From Apoda limacodes (lineage: Eukaryota > Arthropoda > Insecta > Lepidoptera > Limacodidae), in the NCBI GenBank assembly GCA_946406115.1, contig OX291543.1:1366501-1430500 (forward strand): DNA of 64,000 nucleotides. The letters run 5' to 3'. Under the pieces are notes generated by a model that was given only the letters and a program-made list of their open reading frames with translations, searched no databases and was not told where the DNA came from. How positions within the stretch are numbered: position 1 is the stretch's first letter; every line of letters starts with the position of its first letter. This document shows positions 63,560 through 64,000 of this stretch, piece after piece. Both the position numbers and the translations under genes were made by a program.

Positions 63560-64000
63560 GTTTCAGCCATTACTGCTCCACCGGGCTTTTGGGACCATAT
63601 AGCGCCCCACGCTCAAGGAGGGAGCCTCGGCTTGGGTTGTCGCTCTCGGGGGCGTCCCTTCGACCGGCGTGAGTCTCGAACCCGAAGGTGAGTCAGCGCC
63701 AGGAGGGGAGTTCCCCGTTACGCAGTTGCGATTGCGACAGAGTGAGGGGCAGGAAGCGCCCCGGCACTCTTTGATACCTCGTGTATCCTTTCGGGCACCA
63801 ACGAACCCGGGGACGTCGGCGTCGTGTGAGGGGGGAGGCCCTATTAGGGGAGGTCGTTTACACTAATCTCGCTATCCGGATAGCGAGATCGTCATCCGGG
63901 GCCGTTTGTACGTGCCGAGGCCGCCTAACAATTGTTTTTCGACCGTGTCGAGGTCGATCGGGGGATGAATTAATGTAAGAGATAGCTGTTGTATCATGGA
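63560..64000. other. GC-rich block at right edge, unidentified
   Basis: A sharp rise in GC begins at about 63570 (CTCCACCGGGCTTTTGGG). Overlapping plus-strand frames remain open for 60-85 codons without recognisable motifs. A perfect 24-bp palindrome lies at 63866-63889. It may be the 5' part of a transposon or a CpG-rich host segment continuing beyond the window. Confidence 0.35.
63866..63889. repeat. Perfect 24-bp palindrome
   Basis: The half-site ATCTCGCTATCC is followed directly by its reverse complement with no spacer. Confidence 0.95.

Overview
This window looks like nuclear DNA of an insect, most likely a lepidopteran. Host genes are split into short exons with canonical GT/AG introns, the introns are very long and AT-rich, and they are packed with insect retrotransposons, Tc1/mariner and piggyBac relatives, tRNA- and 5S-derived SINEs, and dispersed repeats of kinds common in moths and butterflies. 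The species call is an inference. No prokaryotic or viral genome features are present.

Host genes. (1) CCT7, the eta subunit of the TRiC/CCT chaperonin, lies on the minus strand. An ATG-only first exon (25659-25661) and nine further coding exons run leftward to 1128, and the last ~170 residues lie beyond the left edge. (2) TMX2, a thioredoxin-related transmembrane protein, lies on the plus strand as four complete coding exons (27967-41598). It is head-to-head with CCT7, ~2.3 kb apart, and its third intron is 10.5 kb of transposon debris. (3) An unrecognised minus-strand gene is inferred from three phase-compatible exons (62084-62175, 48863-49003, 46044-46165). Its 13-kb intron holds the densest mobile-element cluster.

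Mobile elements. The dominant family, called LINE-A here, is a single-ORF non-LTR retrotransposon. The full-length copy (7119-10766, 988-codon ORF, 5-bp target duplication) appears intact. A 5'-truncated near-identical copy lies at 50618-53362 (minus), rearranged copies at 39330-40240 and 58274-61605, and 3'-tail fragments at 17300, 30318, 30966 and 44626. Around these are RTE-like LINE fragments (1945-2450, 14345-15585, 19480-21676, 22370-22640), a Jockey-like LINE split by one of them (17730-22195), a second Jockey fragment (37985-38530), an RNase-H-type LINE remnant (31915-32230), a BEL/Pao pol pseudogene (29295-30960, minus), a DIRS-type tyrosine-recombinase retrotransposon (32842-36745), a Tc1-like element with perfect terminal repeats (54328-55222) lodged in a broken piggyBac-like transposase (55225-56559), mariner-type fragments (12099-12625, 17384-17686), hairpin MITEs, a 5S rRNA-derived SINE, tRNA-derived SINE remnants and several minisatellites.

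I found no gene cluster that suggests a new biochemical system. The most interesting material is the nested insertion history at 49-62 kb, the apparently recent LINE-A activity, the DIRS copy with stops in catalytic codons, a 770-bp coding-looking segment inside a LINE-A copy (59450-60222), and the unrecognised host gene.
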